A stretch of DNA of 64,000 bases from Chamaecrista fasciculata (taxonomy: Eukaryota > Streptophyta > Magnoliopsida > Fabales > Fabaceae). The position numbers and the translations under genes are program-made. Of the stretch, positions 48,840-59,110 are shown piece by piece; within the stretch, counting starts at the first letter, position 1, and each line of letters starts with the position of its first letter. Below the pieces are notes generated by a model, which had not been told where the DNA came from, ran no database searches, and saw only the letters and a program-made list of their open reading frames with translations. The stretch covers positions 287,462 to 351,461 of the forward strand of contig QANZ01028774.1 of assembly GCA_003254925.1 (NCBI GenBank), written 5' to 3'.

Positions 48840-50900
48840 TTAGGACCCGACGACTTCACAATGGTGTTGAAGCATCCTATCTAACTCTATGGCGAACCTT
48901 TTCATAACTTTGGAGGGTAAGCACGATGTCACAATTACTCCCTCTTCTTTTTGTTCATTCTTATGAGCTACCAAAAAGGTTACTCCAGGGAAATCCCCAA
49001 CAATAGTGTTTGCTACTCCTGCATACACTGCTTTCCCCCACCCAAAATCAATGTCTCTGAATCCACAACGTGTCAAATCAGACACGTACCATGACATTTC
49101 CATAATGAAGCAGGGTCGACCTCGAATCACCATCAGATCTGCTACAGACTGAATGTACTCCTCACTCGCTTCACTCTTAGATTTCTTTATCATCTCCACT
49201 GCATATCCTATCGAATTCTCGCCACATAAGCTTCCAACACTTGTTACCGCAGCCGGATAAACAAAGGCGTTGCCATAATAACCCACTGGTACCATTGATT
49301 TTGACTTCAACTTGCCCCGCAAATTGGAAACGACCATGAGTCGAACGTCGTCGTTTGGGTGTAACTGCAAGGCTATGGTGCGACATCGCCACACGAATGC
49401 GACGAGGGTCTCGAAGTGTGTGCTGTTGAGAAGGTGATGTGGAAGTGAATCACGAATGGCTTTTATTTGGGTACGTCCAATGAAGAAAGAGCGTTGCACA
49501 AGAGGGTCCATGTGGGACTCGTCGTCTTCGTCTTGCTTAGGTTGTTGTTGTTGTTGTTGAGGTGGCTCTGCCTCTACACGTACATCTGTATATTCGTGAT
49601 GGGTGCAAGTGATACGAGGTGAGTCCCTTGCTGTTAAGAGCTCCCTATGCCACACAGGCGCCGTTGAAGGCTGAAAAGCACCAACTGCAATCTCTGCTAA
49701 GGCACCTAAAAATTGGGAAAGTCCTGGACCGTCCATCATGGTGTGGTTCATGCCCATGGCAAAAATGAAACCACCACACTTGAGGCGTGTAACCTGAAAT
49801 TAAGATATATATTATTAATTGAAGAATTCATATTATTATATAAATAAAAATAAATATATATAATATAATATGAAAGTAATTTTAATTAGAGTAAATTACA
49901 TAAACGCTCCCTCTGGTTTGGGGTATTTTGAGATCCAGTCCCTATAGTTTAAAAACTTGTAATTTAGGGACTGAGGTTTATTCCATTAGCAGAAAAATAA
50001 TGACCCTCTGTCCAAAATTTAACGAAAATTTGGGCTAAAATACCATTTCAAGAGCATAACTATTATTTTTCTATGCATTTGACTCCTTGTAACTCTATGA
50101 GGGAGGGACTTTGATGTAAAAATAAATTTTTTTTTGGGACTTTGACTCTGATTATTGAAAAATTTTCTAATTTGATAGAATTCGAGATATCATTTTGCAA
50201 TTATATTCAACTATTTTTTCAATAGTCAGAGTCAAAGTCTCCAAAAATTCTATTTTTGCATCAAAATTCATCTCTCATAGAAACTAGTAGTCAAATGCAT
50301 AGAAAATTGATAGTTAGAGCAATCTTAAAATGGTATTTTAGCCTAAATATTAGTTAATTTTGGACGAGGGCCTTTTCTGCTAACAGAGTAAGCCTCAATT
50401 CCTAAATTGTAACTTTTAATTATTTAGAAGGTAGGTAGGACCTGTATGTGTAAGAGAGGAGAATGAAGGATCCCTTGTGAGGAAGAAGGAGGAAGAGTGA
50501 AAAGAAGGTCTTTAAAGCAAGGGAATGGAGGTTGGAGATTAGAACCGAACTGGTCAAGAGTGACGTCAGCATCGGCGTGGGTGAAGAGGACGCCTTCTGC
50601 AGTACAATCCACCATGAGTTTGCGATTAGAAGCTTCTCTGAGTCGACCGGCTAAAGGGTAGTAAGACACTAATGTGTGAGACAGTGCGTTTTTTATGATA
50701 TTAGCAGGGTCCTTTCCCGCCATGGAAGGATGGCCACGATAGAAGAATATGAATGGAATTATAACACGAAGACCATCTTGGTCGTCAATATCGGACAGTG
50801 GCTTCATTTCACGAGGTGTGGGCTTAGCAGGAGTTACTAGTTCAGTATGACGCCTTTTCACTGTAAACACTAGATCATGCGAACAAGATAGTGGATCCAT
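48840..50900 (-). CDS. BAHD acyltransferase copy 2 (BEBT/HSR201 type)
   Basis: Exons are 50900-50442 and 49793-48840, phase 0, 470 residues. The start is MDPLSCSHDLVF; an upstream in-frame TTG is not a start. HxxxD reads HTMMD and DFGWG is intact, with YYPLAGRL and [11 protein letters not shown] polyglutamine insert (six Q, encoded by a GTT-type repeat on the plus strand, about 49545-49563) lies in the loop after ITCTHHEY and varies in length against copy 3. The C-terminus ends CEVVGS, without the SSL of copy 1. A TATATATAG box lies at about 50991-50999. The intron holds a Mutator-like element. The gene looks intact; the substrate is unknown. Confidence 0.93.
49889..50413. mobile_element. Mutator-like MITE in the intron of BAHD copy 2, right end deleted
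   Basis: The 9-bp target duplication TTTTAATTA lies at 49880-49888 and 50414-50422. The left end GAGTAAATTACATAAACGCT is present, but about 70 bp of the right terminus present in the copy 3 intron are missing. The deletion ends at a short TTTT homology. Arms include GGTTTGGGGTATTT and TTTGGACGAGGGC. Confidence 0.85.
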
Positions 50901-50990
50901 ATCTATATATATGAATGAATGAAACAATATATAATAACAAGAAATTACAAATTATTTGGATATCTGAAGAATATATTGTTCCCATCGAGC

Positions 50991-50999
50991 TATATATAG
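50991..50999 (-). promoter_or_regulatory. TATA box of BAHD copy 2
   Basis: CTATATATA reads on the minus strand about 90 bp before the start codon. The same box is conserved at about 58111-58119 for copy 3. Confidence 0.55.
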
Positions 51000-51119
51000 A
51001 GGGACATGCAGTGGTACATGCCACACTACTCTGGGGTTTTATCTTCGGGAATCTGAGAATTAAAGGAGCACCTCATGTTTTTTTTGTTTCACCTGAAGGG
51101 ACCACCATGCTTGGGGTTA

Positions 51120-51595
51120 CATAGATATAAATCATAGCTAAAAAGAAATGTTAGTATATATATTTGGTTATTACTTTTTGAAATTCTTAATTTTTGTTAT
51201 GTATGATTTAATTTTTTTTGCTTATGTGTCATTTTTTTTGTCTGACTTGATTACGTGGCATCATGACTGGGCATTCTTATTTTTTTTTCTCCATCGTGGC
51301 ATTTCCACGTGGATTCACATTTCTGAACATAAAAAAATTACAGAAAGCCCATTAGAGTTCTCTCAAATCAGAATCTTTTTTTTTTTCATAGAATTTCTTT
51401 TAACCAAGTCCTTGATTGATTATAGATTAGACTCAAATGTTTATCATCTTTATTAAATCAGAAATAAATAAAAAAAAAAAAAAATCAGATAGGTCCCTAT
51501 CCCTTAAAACTTTAAACTCTAAACCCTAATTCCTAAATCATTTGGGAACATTCTGTAATTAATTTTAACCCTAATCTTCATCTTTAGATTAATTT
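51120..51595. other. AT-rich intergenic DNA, no gene
   Basis: The homology between the copy 2 and copy 3 promoter regions ends at about 51080. The remainder shows only homopolymers and short ORFs. Confidence 0.4.
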
Positions 51596-52092
51596 TTTTA
51601 ATCATCATCTCAAAACCCAGAATCAGCATCATCATCTTCATCCTATCATCATCTTCGTCAACGTACATCATCATCTTCCTCCTCAGATCATCATCTTCAT
51701 CAACTTAGATCATCATCATCATCAACAACATACACTCCATCACTGCCATACGCTCCATCTTCCTCTCTCTTTTTGCATTCTACAACCGACGGCCGGAAAA
51801 GCCTTCACCTACGGTGGTCGTCGTCTTCTGAGGAGGGGTGGATCGCGTTCTTCTGAGGCCGTCGTCGTCTTCTTATCTATATACAGATTTTGGGTTGAAG
51901 TTCGTCGTCATGGATTTTGGGTTGAATAGGCTCGAATCTCCAATTTTGACCTCAACCCCCAATTTTAAAACCCCAATTTCTGAAATAGGGTCGAATATGC
52001 AGATAAGATAAAGATTTGTGATGGATTTTGGGTTTAAAGTGAAGATTTGCGATGGATTTTGAGTTTAGGGTGATTTTGGGTTTAGGTTTAAG
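51596..52092. repeat. ATC/TCA-rich low-complexity stretch and short repeats before an assembly gap
   Basis: From about 51603 to 51730 the sequence is largely CATCAT/CTTCATC words. From 51880 to 52092 the word GATGGATTTTGGGTT recurs with variation. No conserved protein was recognised. Confidence 0.5.
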
Positions 52093-52325
52093 NNNNNNNN
52101 NNNNNNNNNNNNNNNNNNNNNNNNNNNNNNNNNNNNNNNNNNNNNNNNNNNNNNNNNNNNNNNNNNNNNNNNNNNNNNNNNNNNNNNNNNNNNNNNNNNN
52201 NNNNNNNNNNNNNNNNNNNNNNNNNNNNNNNNNNNNNNNNNNNNNNNNNNNNNNNNNNNNNNNNNNNNNNNNNNNNNNNNNNNNNNNNNNNNNNNNNNNN
52301 NNNNNNNNNNNNNNNNNNNNNNNNN
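52093..52325. other. Assembly gap (233 N)
   Basis: The bases are undetermined. The gap lies where the left arm of the adjacent foldback element is expected. Confidence 0.99.
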
Positions 52326-52633
52326 CTATTTTGTAATTTTAACCATAATAAATTTTACAAAAATTACATATTGACCCCAAAAAAATTTTAAATTTTTCAT
52401 TTTAGTCCCTATGTAATATGTATCCAGGGACCTATTTGTAATTTTTTGAAAATTTTTTGGGGTCATTATGTAATTTTTGCAAAATTTGTTGTGCTTAAAA
52501 TTACAAAATAGCTCCAAAGGGTACCAAAGTGTTAATGGGGAATACCACAGGGTACCAAAGTGTCAAGTTTCAAACCACAGGGTACCAAAGTGAAATAGGG
52601 TCAAACCACAGGGTACCAAAGTGTAATTTACCC
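52326..52633. mobile_element. Right arm and loop of a Mutator-like foldback element
   Basis: The segment 52326-52511 is itself palindromic (CTATTTTGTAATTTTAA pairs with TTAAAATTACAAAATAG) with its centre near 52420. The outer right arm, 52511-52633, ends GTAATTTACCC and matches 4650-4771 in inverse orientation. The missing left arm should be inside the N block. Confidence 0.8.
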
Positions 52634-53580
52634 TATATTTTATATACTGAAAATAAATGATATGTAATCTAAAATCATATTTTTAAATATGTTAATTGGA
52701 TTTATATAATTATTCAGAGAGATAGAAATTATTTTAATAATGAAAATATAACATTAATTAATATATAAGTGAAAAATTAAAATCAGTATTATTATTTTAA
52801 AAGAAAACTAAAAGGAAAATATTAATTGTAATAATTTATAAAAAGAATATGTAGAAAATAAATTAGGAAATAAATAATAAAATAATGTGATTTAGAGAAA
52901 TTGCTGTAATTATAATAAATGAAGGCTAATAAAAAATGACTAAAATGTCATCTTTATATAATTAGATATCTATTAAATTATAAGTAAGTATAAATATATT
53001 TATAAGGGTATATTAATAATCTGATGAAATTATAATCCAATTTTTATATAAGTTGGTATAAGATTCTCCAATAAATATATGACACATGACAAAAATTTAA
53101 TGCATGACGAGAAAGAATGAAAATCAAAGTTGCCAGTCAGGTAACCTTCTAATAAACCTATAAATAGACTTATCTAAGTTGTTTCCTTATTACCGGCATA
53201 CAATTCTAAACAAATATCGGATAAAAAATATATCACATGCCAAAAGGTAATTTTAGAGAGAGTGGCATAAAAATTGGTCAATAATAATTCGCAAAAATTA
53301 TGCAGAAGAGTTTAAATCAAAATACAAAAATACAAGCCCCAAACTCAGATTTAATTTTTATGGGAATTAGATTAAAATAATATTTTGATCCTCAAAAAAA
53401 AATTTGAAAACATTTTCAAAATAGGAGAAACAAATTCGAGGCTGGTGTCCAGAAAAGGATCGAAATAATCACAAAATTATGGGCCAAAACTTTCAATTAA
53501 TGACAATTAATTTGCAATTAAAGTCACAGAACTTTAATTAAAATTAATGTTCAAAAATCGAACGAGTAATTTGGCTAGCA
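52634..53580. other. AT-rich intergenic DNA, no gene
   Basis: I see no coding sequence. The part after 53340 has repeat-like wording but no defined termini. Confidence 0.4.
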
Positions 53581-54595
53581 CGAATGGCCACAGTTTCCTT
53601 ATGCATTGGCCATGTCCTAGGTTCGAAAGTCGAAACCCATGTGCAGCATTTGATATATATATATCTTTTTAATTTCTGGACCAAAACGAAAATATCACAA
53701 AACTGGAAGGACTAAAAAAGGAAATTTAGCGAAGAGGTCATCTTCAACATCTTGAGCGAGTTGAGCGACCCGACTCTGAGCTTCGTCGGACCCGACGGTC
53801 CAACCCGCCGGAAACCGCCGTTCCCGGTGTCTTTTCCGGCAAAGAAAGCATCGATCGGAATCGTCTCACCAAGACGAAGATATCAGTCATCTCCAATTCC
53901 ACAATCGCGTCCAAAAGAGAGATCGAAATCAACAAATCAAAAAACGCATAAACTGAGCTATGAATTTTCGATCTCCATAAAAACTAAGTGTTTTTCAAAA
54001 TTGATTGCGGCAAATTGGAGTAAGAGAACCGAAAAAGATAACAGATGAACTAATTTCGCAAGAACTAGCTCCAAAAACAGCAAATCGATGATCCGAAAGC
54101 CACAATGAACAACGACGCGAACAACACAAATTCAACGAAATCGGCAAGAAAATTAGCAAAGTTCCTGGAAATTTGCTGAGATTTCTCAAGAACGCAATAG
54201 GAAAATTCAGCGGAGAATTTACGATCAGATAAAAAAAAATCAGGCTTCTGAAATATTAATGTCCAGATCAAGAATTCCATATGCAATTTCAATCAAGAAT
54301 TCGCATATCAAATTGACTAAATTCAAGATCAAATTCAAGATTTCGAAATTGCAAAAAAAGGAAAATTCATGTGCAGATTCAAGATTTTAGACGAAAAACA
54401 AATTTAAGTTTAAGCTTCTAAAATTTATTTCAGTGAAGAAATCATAGATGGAATCAAAAATCATCAACAAATCAAGAAAATTAATGAAGAATAAAATCAG
54501 ATAAGTCATAAGATAACATCTCAAGATCAACAAAATAATCGATACCAATTGATGGAAAAAATTAAATCAAAAAATGTGAGATTAATTTAAAAGTT
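53581..54595. other. Unidentified repeat-like region with a GC-richer core
   Basis: The core at 53740-53950 is GC-richer than its surroundings and is open on both strands, but neither translation shows a known domain. GGTTCGAAAGTCGAAACC at about 53622 resembles a Pol III box B, but no box A or tail was found. It may be part of an LTR or leader of an unrecognised retroelement. Confidence 0.3.
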
Positions 54596-55046
54596 GTCCA
54601 TATCACCCGGGCGTCACTAGGGGGCGAAGGGGTCATAGCCCCACAAAATGAGTTTTAGTTCATTTAGATACATAAAATTACATATAGCCCCTTTAGAATT
54701 TGAAATATTATACATTTAGACATTAAAAAAAATCATTTTTAGTTATTATTTTCAATTTGTATCTAAGAATGATTTTTTTTTTCTCTTTGTTAACTTACTT
54801 TTTATGATAGAGAGAAATGATTTATCAAAATAGTTTATCAGGTTAAAAATAACACATAAATTATATGAAGTCATATTTTGGATACTAAAACACAACAAAT
54901 ATAATAGTTTGAGAACCCAAAATATAATAATAGAAAAATCATTTTAAGACTAAAATAAAACCTATCCCATAATTTAAGAACTACAATAAATATTTGACTT
55001 TCATATGTTTGACGACCCCTCTAAAAATAGTTTTTGACTCCGCCAG
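54596..55046. repeat. Dispersed hAT-like repeat, copy B
   Basis: This shares about 350 bp with 48362-48720 and extends to GTTTTTGACTCCGCCAGTG. The left end has CACTAGGGGGCGAAGGGG, loosely complementary to the right end. A Tip100-like hAT origin is inferred. Confidence 0.55.
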
Positions 55047-55897
55047 TGCATATACAATTGTTGATATTCATTTAGTACATACCTTGGGTTGGATGTCTTT
55101 AATTTTGTTTTTTTTTTCTTTTCAATTGTTGACATTTAAATAAATCTGACCATTAGAAATTTCTTAATCTAATTAACATACTAATTATGATTAGAACTCT
55201 TTATTTGTCTCTATAAATATATTATGTGAGAGGATCAAACATATATAAAAACTTTTATCATATAATTAGTCAACGTTATCAGTTAAATGACATCTTAAAA
55301 GAATTTCTGTATTTCATGGCCTAAGATAGAACAATGCGTAATGAGATGTGATATTCATACTTCGAGCTGATAGTCAAGCTGCGTGGACGATCGCTCAAAC
55401 ACCCACATGTGCTTCAACGGAAATAATATCCTATAAATTCACGTCTCGACGTCCTTATTAGGACTACCTATATAAATCTTGATTTGCAGGTTCACATTTT
55501 CAAACAAATTTTCAGTCCCCTGATGACTAAAGTAAAACTCCAATCTTATTTTAAATTATTAATATGAAACGAAGAAATGCAGATAAGTCTAAAGGCAAAA
55601 AGAGGATCTATAACAACGGTGATCATTCAACGGATTTGAATTATTCATTAAACAACAACAAAACAAATGATTGAATGTAAAATTAATAAACGTACGTGAT
55701 TATTAGTTGATTACAAATATAAATTCACGAAGGGAGAGTGAGTACAGTAAACCTTATTCTACAAGAACATCGCATCACTCTTACAGTACCTTGTACGTAA
55801 CAAACATTGACTAGTTCAATTCTTTTGGTCCCATCGTATGAGAGAGACTATTATTAGGTCACATCAATATTGTTTTTTCCTTCGAATAATTCTATTA
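55047..55897. other. 3' flank of BAHD copy 3, no gene
   Basis: From about 55735 onward the sequence matches the 3' flank of copy 2 (GTACAGTAAACCTTATTCTA). The rest is AT-rich and shows no gene. Confidence 0.45.
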
Positions 55898-58022
55898 TTA
55901 GGACCCGACGACTTCACAATGGTGTTGAAGTATGTGATCCAACTCTCTTGCGAACCTTTGCATAACTTTGGAGGGTAAGCACAATGGCACTATTACTCCC
56001 TCTTCTCCTTGTCCATTCTTATGCGCTACCAAAAAAGTTACTCCTTGAAAATCTCCTACACCAGTTTTTGCTACTCCTGCATACACTGCTTACCCCCATC
56101 CAAAATCAATGTCTCTGAACCCGCCACGTGTCAAATCAGACACGATCCATGACATTTCCTTAATGAAGCAGGGTCGACCTCGAATCACCATTAGATCCGC
56201 CACTGAATGCATGTACTCTTCACTCGCTTCACTTTTTGATTTCTTCACCATCTCCACTGCATGCCCTATTGAATTCCCGCCACATAGGCTTTCTGCACTT
56301 GTTATCGCAGCCGGATAAACAAAGGCGTTGCCATAATAACCCACTGGTACCATTGATTTTGACTTCAACTTGCCTCGCAAATTGGAAAGGACCATGAGTC
56401 GAACGTCGTCGTTCGGGTGCAACTGCAAGGCTACGGTGCGACATCGCCAGACGAGTGCGGTGAGGGTCTCAAAGATTGTGCTATTGCGAAGCTGATGTGG
56501 AAACGATTGACGAATAGCTTCTATTTTGGTGCGTTCAATGAAGAAAGAGCGTTGCACAAGTGGGTCCACGTGGGACGACTCATCGTCTTGCTTAGGTTGT
56601 TGTTGTTGAGTTGGCTCTGCCTCTACACGTACATCTGGGTATTCGTGATGAGTGCAAGTGATACGAGGTGAGTCCCTTGCTGTTAAGAGCTCCCTAAGCC
56701 ACACAGGCGCCGTTGAAGGCTCAAAAGCACCAAGTGCAATCTCTGATAAGGCACCTAGGAATTGGGAAAGTCCTGGACCGTCCATCATGGTGTGGTTCAT
56801 GCCCATGGCAAAAATGAAACCACCACACTTAAGGCGTGTAACCTGAAATTAAGTGTAATATATATTATTAATTGAAGAATTCATATTATTATATAAATAA
56901 AAATTAAACGAATATATATAATATAATATGAAAGTAATTTTAATTAGAATAAATTACATAAAAGCTCCCTGTGGTTTGGGGTATTTCGAGATCCAGTCCC
57001 TATAGTTTGAAAACTTGTAATTTAGGGACTGAGGTTTGTTCCATTAGCAGAAAAATGACCATCCGTCCAAAATTTAACGAAAATTTGGCCTAAAATACCA
57101 TTTTAAGAGCCTAACTATTATTTTTCTATGCATTTGACTCCTTGTAACTCTATGAGGGAGGGACTTTGATGTAAAAATAAATTTTTTTTGGGACTTTGAC
57201 TCTGATTATTGAAAAATTTTCTAATTTAACAGAATTCGAGATATCATTTTGCAATTATATTCAACTATTTTTTCAATAGTCAGTCAAAGTCTCCAAAAAT
57301 TCTATTTTTGCATCAAAATTCATCTCTCAAAGAAACTAGTAGTCAAATGCATAGAAAATTGATAGTTAGAGTAATCTTAAAATGGTATTTTAGCCTAAAT
57401 GTTAGTTAATTTTGGACGAGGGCCCTTTTCTGCTAACCGAGTAAGCCTCAATCCCTAAATTGTAACTTTTCAAACTACATTTAACTAATTTCGAAATATC
57501 TCAAACCATATAGACCTTTTGTGTAATTTTTTCCCTTTTAATTATTTAGAAGGTAAGTAGGACCTGTATGTGTAAGAGAGGAGAATGAAGGATCCCTTGT
57601 GAGGAAGAAAGAGGAAGAGTGAAAAGGAGGTCTTTAAAGCAAGGGAATGGAGGTTGGAGATTAGAACCGAACTGGTCAAGAGTGACGTCAGCATCGGCGT
57701 GGGTGAAGAGGACGCCTTCTGCAGTACAATCCACCATGAGTTTGCGATTAGAAGCTTCTCTGAGTCGACCGGCTAAAGGGTAGTAAGACACTAATGTGTG
57801 AGACAGTGCGTTTTTTATGATATTAGCAGGGTCCTTTCCCGCCATGGAAGGATGGCCACGATAGAAGAATATGAATGGAATTATAACACGAAGACCATCT
57901 TGGTCGTCAATATCGGACAGTGGCTTCATTTCACGAGGTGTGGGCTTAGCAGGAGTTACTAGTTCAGTATGACGCCTTTTCACTGTAAACACTAGATCAT
58001 GCGAACAAGATAGTGGATCCAT
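55898..58022 (-). pseudogene. BAHD acyltransferase copy 3 with premature stop after DFGWG
   Basis: Exons are 58022-57564 and 56842-55898, homologous to copy 2. HxxxD reads HTMMD. Directly after the DFGWG motif the codon that is AAA (Lys) in copy 2 is TAA (56090-56092), ending the product at about 403 residues. The following 63 codons stay open to the normal stop at 55898, so the lesion is recent or read around. The mutated site reads GGGGGTAAGC, which also resembles a splice donor. Exon 1 differs from copy 2 by about one residue in 153, while exon 2 differs by about 13 percent. The missing C-terminal segment forms part of the BAHD fold, so the short product is probably inactive. Confidence 0.88.
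56947..57535. mobile_element. Mutator-like MITE in the intron of BAHD copy 3, complete
   Basis: 589 bp flanked by the 9-bp target duplication TTTTAATTA at 56938-56946 and 57536-57544. The ends GAATAAATTACATAAAAGCT and GGGAAAAAATTACACAAAAG (right end read inward) are inverted repeats. The same site and target duplication as in copy 2 show that it inserted before the gene duplication. Confidence 0.9.
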
Positions 58023-58199
58023 ATCTATATATATGAATGAATGAAGCAATATAATAACAAGAAATTACAAATTATTTGGATATCTGAAGAATATATTGTT
58101 CCCGTCGAGCTATATATAGAGGGACATGCAGTGGTACATGCCACACTACTCAGGGGTTTTATCTTCGGGAATCTGAGAATTAAAGGAGCACCTCATGTT

Positions 58200-58568
58200 T
58201 TTTTGTTTTAAGAAGAAAGTGGAGGGGAAAAATTGATTTATTTTAATCACTCAATTATTAAGAAGAGCAAAAATTGTATGTAATTATGTATATTGAATGA
58301 TGGATGAGCGAAATTGAGAATATTAGGAAAGACATATTATCTTCTCCATTTAATTGGCAGAGGAAATGGATGGCTAGCAGCTAGCTAGAGATTAATTAGA
58401 GAAATTCCATCCTCATCGTTCACATTGATGCATAGTCCGTACAGTACGCGAGAAAGCACGCTTCAGCTAGCTAGTGGACCCAACAATTTTTTTTGGCCGT
58501 ATTGCAATTTAATCCTTTCTTTAATTTCAATTTTTTTTATTATTATTGATAATTTAAAGGTCAAGGGA
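58200..58568. other. Intergenic DNA between BAHD copies 3 and 4, no gene
   Basis: The copy 3 promoter homology ends near 58200. The remainder has no gene. BAHD copy 4 originally ended at about 58569. Confidence 0.45.
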
Positions 58569-58609
58569 CTACAAGGAGGAGCTGATAGCTCCAAAGTGTT
58601 GAAGCATGT

Positions 58610-59110
58610 TGATATACACCCTTTTGCCCCCAGGGTCCCCTCCCACTCAGACCCGACGCCAGGAGCAATCTGGCAGGGTCCCCTCCCACCTCCAGCTGTC
58701 GTGGGCCCACTATACAGATCTCCTCAGATCTTCTTGGACACAATCCCCCAGATCTGGGGATACTTGCCTGACTCTACAGGCACAGGTCAACATCAACCAC
58801 CTACCACACTGTACCTTCTCCTTCTACATATACACACTCATACACCTTAAACAAGGTAAGTGATGAATCTCTCTACAGATCTTACTCTCACTTCCCACTC
58901 CCTCTAACTTGAGCTTCGGAGTGGATTCACAGGGGCCTCCCCCTGTGAATCCTTCTTGCAGGTTTCAAGTTCCTCAGGAGGTGGACAAGGATCGCAGGGA
59001 GCCCCCTGTGCTTCCTCTTCCGCAGGATCCGACGACCCCAGCCCCTCGGAGACTGCAACACGTTGAGAACTCAAGGTTAGTCCTCCTCGGATACAGCTTT
59101 GTAGTTTTCA
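58610..59110. mobile_element. Solo LTR inserted in the last exon of BAHD copy 4
   Basis: 501 bp, starting TGATATACACCC and ending GTTTTCA (TG...CA), flanked by the 5-bp repeat CATGT at 58605-58609 and 59111-59115. The sequence is much GC-richer than its surroundings, and contains AACTTGAGCTTCGGAGTGGA and repeated CCCTCCCAC words typical of plant Ty3-type LTRs. No internal domain is present, so it is a solo LTR left by LTR-LTR recombination. Superfamily assignment is less certain than the boundaries. Confidence 0.88.

Noticed and set aside
52052..52336. 94-codon open frame
   Set aside because: It spans the N block, so the translation is meaningless.
53744..54189. Overlapping frames on both strands in a GC-richer patch
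   Set aside because: No recognisable domain, no plausible splice partners, and the surroundings look like repeat DNA.
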